Shown piece after piece: positions 56,082 through 64,000 of a stretch of DNA of 64,000 bases (the stretch's first letter is position 1; each line of letters begins with the position of its first letter). The position numbers and the translations under genes are program-made. Source of the stretch: Bartonella sp. DB5-6 (lineage in GTDB: Bacteria > Pseudomonadota > Alphaproteobacteria > Rhizobiales > Rhizobiaceae); the NCBI RefSeq assembly GCF_000278115.1, contig NZ_JH725114.1, forward strand, positions 251,409 to 315,408, in the 5' to 3' direction. Below the pieces are notes generated by a model. That model was not told the origin of the DNA. It searched no databases and worked only from the letters and a program-made list of their open reading frames with translations.

Positions 56082-58262
56082 ATGCGAATAAAACGAGAGA
56101 ATATCCATAAAAGCTGCGTGATTTTAAGTGCATTGTCGGTCTGTATACCTTCATTTGTTTTTGCGCAAAACAGTGAGAGAGGAGCTGTCACTGAGCTCAA
56201 ACCAATTGTTATTAAAGGGAAAAAAATAGAGGATGCTTCAGGTTCAGTAACAATTCTGACCAATCGTAAAATCGCTAAGGATATTGATGAGAAACAAATC
56301 AGTGATGTCCATGAAATTAGTCGTCTTGAACCGTCCGTAGCCTATAATTCTAAGAAGAATAGTTTTGCGATTCGTGGCTTAGATGCAGACCGTGTCCTCA
56401 CAACAATGGATGGTATTGTTCTTCCATGGCTTAATGATATATTGCGTGGTAATAGTGGAAATACAACGTTCGACTTTAGTGCTCTTTCCACATTTGATAT
56501 TATTCAAGGTTCGGACTCTAGTCTTTATGGGTCTGGTGCACTAGGAGGCGTTGTCGCTTTGCGTACTCTTAATCCTGAAGACCTTATCACTGAAGAAAAG
56601 AATTGGGGTAGTCTTATAAAAGGTGGTTATCATTCTGTGGATAATAGTTGGCGCATAAATCAAGCTTTTGCTGTGCGTGCTCAACAAACATTTTTGCTTT
56701 TTCAAGGATCTCACACGGAAGGTAATGAGCGAAAAAATATGGGAACTATAGGGGGATACCATGGTGAACGTACACGTAAAAATCCCGCTCATTTTGACCA
56801 AAATAATTTGCTTTTTAAAGTTCATCAATATCTTAATGACAACCACCGTTTTGGTTTTACAGCAGAACGCTTTGATTATAGCAAAAATACGCATTCATTA
56901 AATATGGACACAAAGTACTCTCCAGGTTCCGTTTATGAACAGGACAATAAACGCCGTGAACGTCTTTCTCTTTCTTATGACTATAAGGGCAACGGAGATG
57001 CGCTTTTTGATGCGTTTCGTGGGCAACTTTATTGGCTAAAACAATCAAATACTGATATTACAAGGGGATTTCGTGTTAGAGCACCAAAAGGAGATTATTT
57101 GAGGGATAATTTCCTGCGTGATACAAATTATGGTTTAAATGCTCACGCTCTCAAAAAAGTGAAGATTGGCTCTGTAAGCCATACGTTAAAGCTTGCCACT
57201 GATGTTTTGTCATCTCAATTTCATCATTATTTGCTAGGTAAAGATAATTGTCATTTGGAAGAAAATGCACAGGCATGCCTCTTTGTGCCTGCTAATCGAT
57301 CAGATTCACCGGATACAAATAGCTACAGTTTTGGTTTGGCTTTTGAAAATGAAATTGGCTTTGCTCATAATCGTTTCCGTGTAACACCTGGAGTTCGTTA
57401 TGATTGGTATAAACGTATCCCTCAAAAAACTTCTTCTTATGAGAAAGCTCTGATTTCTGACAGATTTCCTTCAGAAAGAAATGGTTCACATTTCTCTCCT
57501 AAATTACGTATGGAGTGGGATATTCGCAATCAAGTGACGCTTTATGCTCAATGGGCGCAAGCTTTTCGTGCACCACGTGTTTCGGAACTTTACGTCTCTT
57601 ATATCAAGCCATCTGCTTATTACTCAAAAGGAAACCCTGATCTTAAAGCAGAAACGAGCAATGGGTACGATATTGGCGTAAGATATGGCGATAAAAGCTT
57701 CGGTGGTTCACTCAACGCCTTTTTCAATCAGTATAAAGACTTCATAGATACCATAGATAAAGGGCCATCAGAAGAATTCCGGTTTGCACGGCGACATTAC
57801 ATGAATCGTTCGAATGTACGTATTTCTGGCGTGGAAGCAAGAGTACATTTGGCTTTTAATAGTGGATTGCGTAGCAATTTTGCTCTTGTCTATTCGCAAG
57901 GAAAGGATCTTGATAAAAATGAATATCTCGACTCAATTCCACCTTTAAAAACGGTTATTGGACTAGGATATGCAAAAGAATTCTGGGGGGCAGACGTCGT
58001 ACTTACTTCATCTGCAAAACGTGATAAAGTTACGAATGGATCTGACTCCAAAAAAGTTCCGGGATATAACATTATTGATATGTCAGGGTGGTGGAAACCA
58101 CTTGGTGAAAAAGGGCCTATTGTAAGGGCTGGTGTTTATAATCTGTTCAATACAAAATATTGGAATGTATCTGATCTTCCTTCAGGTAAAAGTGCAATAG
58201 CAAATGATTATTATAGCCAACCTGGCCGTAACTTTAAGGTATCGTTCGTGCAAAAGTTTTAG
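56082..58262 (+). CDS. hutA: TonB-dependent haem receptor
   Basis: 726 residues. A signal peptide (ends VFAQ) and a TonB box-like ELKPIVIKGKK are followed by the plug domain (FAIRGLDADRVLTTMDG, GSDSSLYGSGALGGVVAL) and a 22-strand barrel ending in FKVSFVQKF. The C-terminal Phe is the usual outer-membrane signal. By context (hemS-hutB-hutC-hmuV downstream, tonB divergent) it imports haem across the outer membrane, as HutA does in Bartonella. A conserved FRAP-type motif appears as FRAPRVSELY. Confidence 0.93.
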   Translation: MRIKRENIHKSCVILSALSVCIPSFVFAQNSERGAVTELKPIVIKGKKIEDASGSVTILTNRKIAKDIDEKQISDVHEISRLEPSVAYNSKKNSFAIRGLDADRVLTTMDGIVLPWLNDILRGNSGNTTFDFSALSTFDIIQGSDSSLYGSGALGGVVALRTLNPEDLITEEKNWGSLIKGGYHSVDNSWRINQAFAVRAQQTFLLFQGSHTEGNERKNMGTIGGYHGERTRKNPAHFDQNNLLFKVHQYLNDNHRFGFTAERFDYSKNTHSLNMDTKYSPGSVYEQDNKRRERLSLSYDYKGNGDALFDAFRGQLYWLKQSNTDITRGFRVRAPKGDYLRDNFLRDTNYGLNAHALKKVKIGSVSHTLKLATDVLSSQFHHYLLGKDNCHLEENAQACLFVPANRSDSPDTNSYSFGLAFENEIGFAHNRFRVTPGVRYDWYKRIPQKTSSYEKALISDRFPSERNGSHFSPKLRMEWDIRNQVTLYAQWAQAFRAPRVSELYVSYIKPSAYYSKGNPDLKAETSNGYDIGVRYGDKSFGGSLNAFFNQYKDFIDTIDKGPSEEFRFARRHYMNRSNVRISGVEARVHLAFNSGLRSNFALVYSQGKDLDKNEYLDSIPPLKTVIGLGYAKEFWGADVVLTSSAKRDKVTNGSDSKKVPGYNIIDMSGWWKPLGEKGPIVRAGVYNLFNTKYWNVSDLPSGKSAIANDYYSQPGRNFKVSFVQKF

Positions 58263-58438
58263 TCACTTCTGTTAACTATTAGACCAATATTAAAATTATA
58301 TCGGTAAAAGAGTAAATTATTGTGTTTTTGTTCTCATTGTTCTTTAAATCACGAAGACTTGAAAGAAAAGCTTTAATTTTTTCTAATTTATCGGTTTTTG
58401 CTTGTTCTGCTGTTTATAATAGGGGTTTATTTGGTGAA

Positions 58439-58470
58439 GGGTTGAGTTATTCTCTGAGAATAATCAACCC
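58439..58470 (+). promoter_or_regulatory. Large dyad upstream of hemS, candidate iron/haem operator
   Basis: GGGTTGA (58439-58445), one extra G, TTATTCTC (58447-58454), T, GAGAATAA (58456-58463), TCAACCC (58464-58470): 15 paired bases per arm with a single bulge. The inner ATTCTC-T-GAGAAT resembles Irr/Fur-type palindromes, and it lies 58-90 bases before the hemS ATG. No T-run follows, so a terminator is unlikely; an operator or an mRNA hairpin separating hutA from hemS expression both fit. Confidence 0.45.
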
Positions 58471-58527
58471 AGTGTTGTGATTGTAAAATTTTGGAAGTTA
58501 ACTCTCTAAGTGACATAAGGAAAGCCC

Positions 58528-59574
58528 ATGTTATATACAGCCGAGATGATTATTCGTTTGCGTGAAGAAAAAAAAGAGATGCGGAACCGTGATTTTGCAG
58601 TCTCTATTGGTATATCTGAAGCAGAACTTGTTGCTGCCTACTGTACAATCGGCAAAGCAAAGAGACTACAAACTGATATTGCCACTCTCTTAGAAAATGC
58701 TCCTCAACTTGGAACAGTTATGGCATTGACACGCAATGAATATGCTGTTCATGAAATAACAGGATGTTTTGAAAAAATTGTTCAAAACCAACATGTCCCT
58801 ATTACACTTGGTGAAATTGATTTGCGTATTTTTTCAAAACAATGGAAATTTGGTTTTGAATATGATATGATCGTTCTCGGAAAGCCTACAAAAAGCCTGC
58901 AATTTTTTGATCAATATGGCGTTGCTGTTTTAAAAATCTATTCTAAAGATACAACGAATATGGAAAAATGGAGCGAACTTGTTGAAAAGTTGCTTCATGA
59001 AGATCAGTCGTCTATTCTTGACGTCCTTCCCGCTTCTATCCAAACTCAACGTGACAATACTACAGAGTTGGATATTGAACAATTCCGAAATCGTTGGCGG
59101 CAAATGACTGATGTACATCAACTTCATAAAATTATTTCGGAATTTGAAATTAATCGACATGATGCTGTAAAATATGCTGGTAGTGAATTTGCTAATGAAT
59201 TGGGAGTAGAAGCTATTGAAGTGATGCTTAACCAAGTCGCACAGCAAGGAGTACCTATTATGTGCTTTGTTGGCAATAGAGGGTGTATCCAAATTTTTAG
59301 TGGACAAGTAAAAAATATTAAGCAAATGGGACCATGGCTTAATATTCTTGATCCCAAATTCGATATGCATTTGTTACTTTCAGGGGTCAATAAAGTGTGG
59401 CATGTTCGCAAACCTACAAATGACGGTTATGTCAGTTCACTTGAAGTTTTCGATAAAAATGGCGAGATGATTGTTCAGTTCTTTGGTCTGCGAAAGGAAG
59501 GTCAGAAAGAGCGTGAAGATTGGCGCTCTTTATTGAATAGTTTACCCTCGTATAGAGAAACAGCAATTGCCTAG
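58528..59574 (+). CDS. hemS: Haem-degrading/haem-transfer protein HemS (HmuS)
   Basis: 348 residues with the two tandem repeats of the HemS/HmuS family (for example ALTRNEYAVHEITGCFEKI in the first half and VPIMCFVGNRGCIQIFSG in the second), cytoplasmic. It takes haem from the importer and degrades or hands it on; iron release with an electron donor has been shown for relatives. Separated from hutA by 265 bases with a large dyad, followed by hutB after 15 bases. First gene of the inner-membrane part of the locus. Confidence 0.92.
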   Translation: MLYTAEMIIRLREEKKEMRNRDFAVSIGISEAELVAAYCTIGKAKRLQTDIATLLENAPQLGTVMALTRNEYAVHEITGCFEKIVQNQHVPITLGEIDLRIFSKQWKFGFEYDMIVLGKPTKSLQFFDQYGVAVLKIYSKDTTNMEKWSELVEKLLHEDQSSILDVLPASIQTQRDNTTELDIEQFRNRWRQMTDVHQLHKIISEFEINRHDAVKYAGSEFANELGVEAIEVMLNQVAQQGVPIMCFVGNRGCIQIFSGQVKNIKQMGPWLNILDPKFDMHLLLSGVNKVWHVRKPTNDGYVSSLEVFDKNGEMIVQFFGLRKEGQKEREDWRSLLNSLPSYRETAIA

Positions 59575-59589
59575 AAAGGTAAATCGAAC

Positions 59590-60486
59590 ATGCTTATTTT
59601 GTGTAGACTACTGAGATTTTTTCTTATTTTTATATTGCTTTCTCTTCACCCCTTTTCTCAACCAGTAATTGCTGAACCTACAACACACTTTTCTGAAAAT
59701 GCGCGTATCGTCTCTATTGGCGGCTCTCTTACAGAAATCGTTTATGCATTGGGAGCTCAAGATCAACTTATTGGCCGTGATAGTACTAGCGTTTATCCAC
59801 AAGATGCGCTCAAACTTCCTGTGCTTGGATATATGCGTGCTCTTTCACCTGAAGGTGTTTTATCACTTGCTCCAGAAGGCATATTGCTCGTTGAAGGAAG
59901 TGGACCTCCTGCCACAATTGACATTCTTAAAAAAACATCAATCCCTCTAGTGGTCATACCAGAGAATTACTCCCGCGAAAATGTTATAGAGAAAATTCGC
60001 CTTGTTGGCAAAGCCATTCATCGTGAAGCACAAGCAGCTGCATTGATAAAAAAAATAAGTCGTGACTTTGTGGACAATGATGCACTTTTAGCAAAAGTGA
60101 CAAAACCAAAGCGCGTTCTTTTTATTTTCTCCGTGCAAAATGGGCGTATTATGGCATCTGGAACAGATACAGCTGCAGATAGTATGATAAAGCTTTCAGG
60201 TGGTATCAATGCCATCACCGATTACAAAGGGTATAAGCTAATAAATAGCGAAGCATTATTAAAATCAAACCCTGATATTATTTTACTTGTGAAGCATGGT
60301 AAGAGATACACTAATATTGAAAAGATTTTAGCTATACCAGCAATTCAAGCAACAAATGCAGCAAAAAATCATGCCATTAAACAGATGGATGCTATGTATC
60401 TTCTAGGATTTGGTCCACGCACTGCGGAAGCATCGAGGGAGCTCATTAATCTGCTTTATGGTACAAACAAAAATGGTAAGAGCTGA
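59590..60486 (+). CDS. hutB: Periplasmic haem-binding protein
   Basis: 298 residues. A signal peptide (FFLIFILLSLHPFSQPV, cut near IAEP) precedes a type III periplasmic-binding fold: RIVSIGGSLTEIVYALGAQD, then LAPEGILLVEGSGPP and PDIILLVKHGK. It carries haem from HutA to HutC/HmuV. SD AGAAAGG before the ATG; it is 15 bases after hemS and 5 bases before hutC, so one operon. Confidence 0.93.
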   Translation: MLILCRLLRFFLIFILLSLHPFSQPVIAEPTTHFSENARIVSIGGSLTEIVYALGAQDQLIGRDSTSVYPQDALKLPVLGYMRALSPEGVLSLAPEGILLVEGSGPPATIDILKKTSIPLVVIPENYSRENVIEKIRLVGKAIHREAQAAALIKKISRDFVDNDALLAKVTKPKRVLFIFSVQNGRIMASGTDTAADSMIKLSGGINAITDYKGYKLINSEALLKSNPDIILLVKHGKRYTNIEKILAIPAIQATNAAKNHAIKQMDAMYLLGFGPRTAEASRELINLLYGTNKNGKS

Positions 60487-60491
60487 TAGAA

Positions 60492-61592
60492 ATGGTAGAT
60501 AGCACATCCGTAATGTATGCATCTAAAACAAAAGAAAATAAAAAAATAGACCGTATAAATTTGAGAAAGATTGTATTATTTGGTCTTATAATATTTCTCA
60601 TCTTCAGCATTTTTGCTGGAATTTTGAATGGAGCTTCAAGCGTTTCTTTTTTTGATTTTTTTCATGTAATACTTACACAAGACTTTTCAGTGAGTAGTAA
60701 AACGCGTGATTATCTCGTGCTTATTGATATTAGGCTCCCCCGTGTTATATTGGGGGTATTGATTGGATCAGCTTTAGCTGTCTCTGGTGTTCTCATGCAG
60801 GGGCTTTTCCGTAATCCTCTTGCCGATCCTGGGATTGTAGGCGTATCAGCAGGCGCAGGTCTTGGCGCTGTTTTAGCAATTGTTGTCGGTATTGCCTTCC
60901 CTGCCTCATTAGTACCTTTATTAGAGCCTTATAACGTCATCATAGGTGCCTTTTGGGGTGGACTTCTCTCAACAATTGTTCTTTATACAATAGCAACGCA
61001 TCATAATTTTACCTCTATTGCGACAATGCTTCTTGCAGGTATTGCTCTTGGTGCTTTAAGCAGTGCTGTTGTTGGAACACTCATCTTTATCGCAAATGAT
61101 CAACAACTCCGTGATATTACTTTCTGGAGTCTTGGCTCTCTTGCAGGTGCCACATGGTTGAAAGTTTGGCTTGTTCTCCCTTTTATATGTGTTGGTCTTC
61201 TGTCTTCACCCTTTTTATCACGAGCGCTTAATGCTCTTGCTCTTGGAGAAGCCGTTGCTGGCCATATTGGTTTCCATATTCAGCATATTAAAAATATCGC
61301 TATTCTTCTTGTTGCACTTATGTGTGGTAGCGCGGTTGCTGTCAGTGGTGGTATTGGTTTTATCGGTATTGTTGTTCCACATATTTTACGTCAGCTGATT
61401 GGTCCAGATCACCGTTATCTTATTCCCTATTCTGCTCTTTTGGGGGCGGCATTACTTATTTTTGCTGACACCTTTGCACGCTTAATTGTTGCCCCTGCGG
61501 AATTACCAATTGGAATCGTTACGGCACTTTTTGGTGCACCTTTTTTCCTATGGATCCTTATCCGCAAACGAGGAACAAATTTTCATGATTGA
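60492..61592 (+). CDS. hutC: Haem ABC transporter permease
   Basis: 366 residues, FecCD/BtuC family with about ten membrane helices. Family blocks: RLPRVILGVLIGSALAVSGV, GLFRNPLADPGIVGVSAGAG, GGIGFIGIVVPHILR (the ATPase-coupling EAA-like loop) and the C-terminal FFLWILIRKRG. It forms the inner-membrane channel for haem. Its last eight bases overlap the hmuV start (ATG at 61585). Confidence 0.94.
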   Translation: MVDSTSVMYASKTKENKKIDRINLRKIVLFGLIIFLIFSIFAGILNGASSVSFFDFFHVILTQDFSVSSKTRDYLVLIDIRLPRVILGVLIGSALAVSGVLMQGLFRNPLADPGIVGVSAGAGLGAVLAIVVGIAFPASLVPLLEPYNVIIGAFWGGLLSTIVLYTIATHHNFTSIATMLLAGIALGALSSAVVGTLIFIANDQQLRDITFWSLGSLAGATWLKVWLVLPFICVGLLSSPFLSRALNALALGEAVAGHIGFHIQHIKNIAILLVALMCGSAVAVSGGIGFIGIVVPHILRQLIGPDHRYLIPYSALLGAALLIFADTFARLIVAPAELPIGIVTALFGAPFFLWILIRKRGTNFHD

Positions 61593-62379
61593 GGCAGTCA
61601 ATATTTGCGTTCAACGCGGGAACAAACAGATTCTTAACCATATAGATATCCAAGCTAAAAGTGGTGATCTTACCATCATTATCGGTCCCAATGGATCTGG
61701 AAAAAGTACTTTTGTCAAAGCACTGAGTGGAGAACTCCCCTATGGTGGAAAAATAACCTTGAATGGTTATGATGTTAGCCAAACAAAAACCTATGAAATG
61801 GCAAAAATGCGTGCTGTGTTACCGCAATCAACAATGCTAGTATTTCCATTCTTAGTCCATGAAGTTGTGGAACTTGGTCTCTCTGTAAACCAATTTGCCA
61901 TTACCAAAATCGAATTACAAAATCTCACCCAAAAAGCTTTAAATCGCGTCGACCTTGCTGATTATGGCAACCGATATTATCATCAATTATCAGGAGGAGA
62001 ACAAGCTAGAGTACAACTTGCTCGTGTCCTTTGTCAAATATGGGAGCCAGTTTATAATGGAGTTTCTCGTTGGATGATATTAGATGAACCTATTGCGAGC
62101 CTCGATATACAACACCAGCTTATTGTTATGGATATTGCTAAAGACTTTGCCCGTTGTGGTGGTGGCGTTCTTGCTGTTCTTCATGATCTCAATCTTGCCG
62201 CACATTATGCAGATAAAATGATATTGTTAAAGCAGGGAGAGATTTATTGCGAAGGAAGTGCCTCTACTGTTCTGACAACGCAAAATCTACGAGATGTTTA
62301 TCACTGTGCTTTAATTGTTTCTGAATTGCCTAAAGCAGATATTCCGTTTATACTGCCTCAAACGGCATCTTACCGATGA
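61585..62379 (+). CDS. hmuV: Haem ABC transporter ATP-binding protein
   Basis: 264 residues from the ATG at 61585; longer readings from 61486 lie inside hutC and are not family-like. Walker A IGPNGSGKST (33-42), signature LSGGEQARVQLARVL, Walker B WMILDEPIASLD and switch His in AVLHDLNLAAHYADKM. It powers haem import through HutC. Last gene of the hemS-hutB-hutC-hmuV operon; no clear terminator follows within 150 bases. Confidence 0.95.
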   Translation: MIEAVNICVQRGNKQILNHIDIQAKSGDLTIIIGPNGSGKSTFVKALSGELPYGGKITLNGYDVSQTKTYEMAKMRAVLPQSTMLVFPFLVHEVVELGLSVNQFAITKIELQNLTQKALNRVDLADYGNRYYHQLSGGEQARVQLARVLCQIWEPVYNGVSRWMILDEPIASLDIQHQLIVMDIAKDFARCGGGVLAVLHDLNLAAHYADKMILLKQGEIYCEGSASTVLTTQNLRDVYHCALIVSELPKADIPFILPQTASYR

Positions 62380-62570
62380 GATAGCGTGATTTTCCGAAAA
62401 TCTGTTTGCCTAAATCAAAGAGTTAAGATGCATAGCAAAATAAAATAAACAGATACATCCAAGAGTCATTTTATCTTTGAGTGAACTCTCTTCTATATTG
62501 TGGTATGTCATCTTTTGAAAGGGAGCATACATCCCCCAAAATACCTCAGGAAAGAAAATGTGCGTGTTTA

Positions 62571-62587
62571 AAAGCCTTTAAGGCTTT
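62571..62587. repeat. Short palindrome after hmuV
   Basis: Eight-base arms AAAGCCTT / AAGGCTTT around one T, about 190 bases after the hmuV stop. It could be a weak terminator for the haem operon; no T-run on the plus strand. Confidence 0.3.
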
Positions 62588-63038
62588 ACTTGATAAAAAC
62601 GTTTGAGACTTTGTTGTGCTGTTACATTTTCTTTTATAACATCAATAGAAATTGTTTCTCTATTCCTGCCACTCTGATCTTTATGAAAATGACATAAAAG
62701 ATGCACACGAATGATTCTGTAATGATAAGAAGGCGTAAAGTCAGATGTGTCTATTGTCGTTGTTTTGCTAAATCCCTTGATATGAATTTAGTATCTCTTT
62801 TTAATCCATCGGAGATTTATTTGTGACTTTATGGCGTTGCTTTGCTCATAAAAACGTATGTTTTATCTGTTGTTATAAATAGATAATATATTGATTTACA
62901 ATGATAATTTATCAAATTTTATATTGAATGAGAACTCTTAATACAGTAGTGTTTTCTCACTTACAACTTACTTTTTCTTGCAACAAGCCGTACCCTCAGC
63001 CCTACAGGTATTTGAAATTGCTTCCTTATCACCCACAA

Positions 63039-63058
63039 AGAGTGTTTTTAAACACTCT
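63039..63058. repeat. Perfect inverted repeat near the prophage edge
   Basis: Nine-base arms AGAGTGTTT / AAACACTCT with a two-base TT spacer. Symmetric on both strands; may be a terminator or protein-binding site. Confidence 0.35.
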
Positions 63059-63113
63059 CAAGTATCTTATTAATTAATAGCACGTGAACTCTTTAATTAT
63101 TTACATAAAAAAG

Positions 63114-63136
63114 TAACGCGGATTTACTCCGCGTTA
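63114..63136 (-). terminator. Rho-independent terminator of the phage tail gene
   Basis: On the minus strand the stem TAACGCGG / CCGCGTTA (loop of seven) is followed by CTTTTTTA, a clear T-run. It lies 45 bases after the tail-collar gene stop and ends that transcript. Confidence 0.85.
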
Positions 63137-63180
63137 ACAAAATCATCAATGACGAATAAATTATTTATTAGCCAATAGCT

Positions 63181-64000
63181 TTATGATTTTATTGCATAAA
63201 CAACCGTTGTATTAACAGGTCTCGTTTCTGCTTCACCCGTTGAAGAAAGAGTTACTTCATGCGTGTGCGCACCAGCTGTTTGTGTGGTCCCTGTAATGGT
63301 TTGATAGTGATAAGAGGGGTTCCTTCTGCCAATATCATTGGCACTCCATCCAACTCCAGCATACTGAAAATTGTGCGTATGCTTACCTGCCTCTTTAATG
63401 GTGCAAATATGCGTATGTGATTTAATGCTATCTTGCTGCTCATTTGCAAACAGTCTATCTGCATCTAGACCGCGACCATCATCAAAACCGCGTAAAAACA
63501 TTCCTCTAAAATCAGGAACTTTAAAGGTTGTATCACTGTCTTTTCCCCATTTATCACCTATTGCCTTGAATAATTGCGGATAATCTTTGCGTTCATAGGT
63601 AGCACCATCGCATAAAAGCCAACCGTTTGGGATTTCTTGCATAGCAAAAGTTGCAATAAACCCGCAAGGAAAGGTTTCTATCTTTGGTGGTGGAAGAGGT
63701 GTAGGATTTAATAAATACCAACCATCACGATCTACCATTGAAACATTGCTATTATATACTATCTCATAGATACCATTTGTTTGTAACTCTCCGCCTTCTA
63801 ATGGGATAACACCCACACCGGTTGCTTTATAGAGTGGCTTCTCCCCTAAGCTATTAACTGTTATCGTCGTTGTGCCGACGTTCACACCACGAGACTTAAA
63901 ACGTATTATGATATCATTTTTATATTTCGCTATAGGTGAAGCTGTTTTCAACGTGATCAATGTTGTTTTATCTTCCGCATTTACCATAAAATTTGAGCCA
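63181..64000 (-). CDS. Phage tail-collar (tail fibre) protein, C-terminal part, 5' end outside window
   Basis: The frame is open to the window edge (codons continue upstream of the ATG at 63987), so at least 273 codons are seen. From about residue 105 of the visible part comes a tail-collar domain: GFIATFAMQEIPNGWLLCDG, ATYERKDYPQLFKAIGDKWG, FKVPDFRGMFLRGFDDGRG, then His-rich HTHxx repeats (SHTHICTIKEAGKHTHNF, AGAHTHEVTL) and the C-terminal ETRPVNTTVVYAIKS typical of these proteins. It would form the distal host-binding tip of a phage or tail-like particle. It marks a prophage region extending to the right. Confidence 0.8.
   Translation of the reverse strand, partial: GSNFMVNAEDKTTLITLKTASPIAKYKNDIIIRFKSRGVNVGTTTITVNSLGEKPLYKATGVGVIPLEGGELQTNGIYEIVYNSNVSMVDRDGWYLLNPTPLPPPKIETFPCGFIATFAMQEIPNGWLLCDGATYERKDYPQLFKAIGDKWGKDSDTTFKVPDFRGMFLRGFDDGRGLDADRLFANEQQDSIKSHTHICTIKEAGKHTHNFQYAGVGWSANDIGRRNPSYHYQTITGTTQTAGAHTHEVTLSSTGEAETRPVNTTVVYAIKS

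Larger units (their letters stand above)
62380..63180. other. Gene-free boundary between the haem locus and a prophage gene
   Basis: 801 AT-rich bases without a credible gene. It contains three palindromes: 62571-62587 (AAAGCCTT / AAGGCTTT), 63039-63058 (AGAGTGTTT / AAACACTCT, two-base loop) and the terminator at 63114-63136. No tRNA, integrase or attachment-site duplication was recognised. Confidence 0.55.

Noticed and set aside
1..64000. tRNA, rRNA or CRISPR array anywhere in the window
   Set aside because: No T-loop motif with matching arms and no regularly spaced identical repeats were found by eye. A tRNAscan or repeat search could still find something.

Overview
The window is a low-GC alphaproteobacterial chromosome segment that reads as Bartonella (order Hyphomicrobiales). 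The grounds are the Rhizobiales-type order of core genes, the tonB/hutA-hemS-hutB-hutC-hmuV haem-uptake locus, and the neighbouring autotransporters with a short C-terminal beta-barrel typical of Bartonella surface proteins. I cannot name the species from the sequence alone.

Layout. 1-3.6 kb: the N-terminal part of an intact autotransporter gene running off the left edge, then a second autotransporter that is a decayed pseudogene (frameshifted passenger, degraded linker, surviving beta-barrel frame). 4.2-6.4 kb: an MHS-type transporter facing a coupled set holC plus two small membrane-protein genes. 6.8-14.3 kb: the envelope operon lptF-lptG-lptD-surA-like-pdxA-rsmA. 14.3-20.5 kb, opposite strand: fabD-fabG-acpP-fabF-mltG-gmk and a PAP2 phosphatase. 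20.6-23.3 kb: rpsF-rpsR-DUF2232-rplI behind a structured leader and closed by a 19-bp palindromic terminator. 23.9-29.8 kb: dnaB-radA-cvpA-purF-SDR. 30.4-38.6 kb, mostly minus: pssA-psd, an Atm1-like ABC exporter, a DUF421 protein and cysS, then a plus-strand TIGR02301 gene and a minus-strand dihydroorotase. 38.6-40.1 kb: ygfZ and an HD hydrolase. 40.5-49.4 kb, minus: rsh-pyrE-DUF2062-acpS-lepB-rnc-era-recO-panC-panB, preceded by rpoZ. 50.5-54.9 kb: a family-5 uracil-DNA glycosylase, dapA-smpB and a soluble lytic transglycosylase. 55.0-62.4 kb: the haem-uptake locus. 62.4-64 kb: an 800-bp gene-free stretch and the 3' end of a phage tail-collar gene with its terminator, marking the edge of a prophage region.

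How the genes work together. Most of the window is conserved housekeeping: LPS export, fatty-acid and phospholipid synthesis, replication and repair, ribosome, purine, pyrimidine, pantothenate and lysine pathways, and the stringent response. The accessory parts are the two ends (autotransporters at the left, phage tail gene at the right) and the haem locus, which serves the blood-borne lifestyle. The haem locus has two candidate iron-responsive operator sites. Compared with the order I recall for related Rhizobiales, three genes appear to be missing from their usual places (pepA, yicC, alr), which fits genome reduction.
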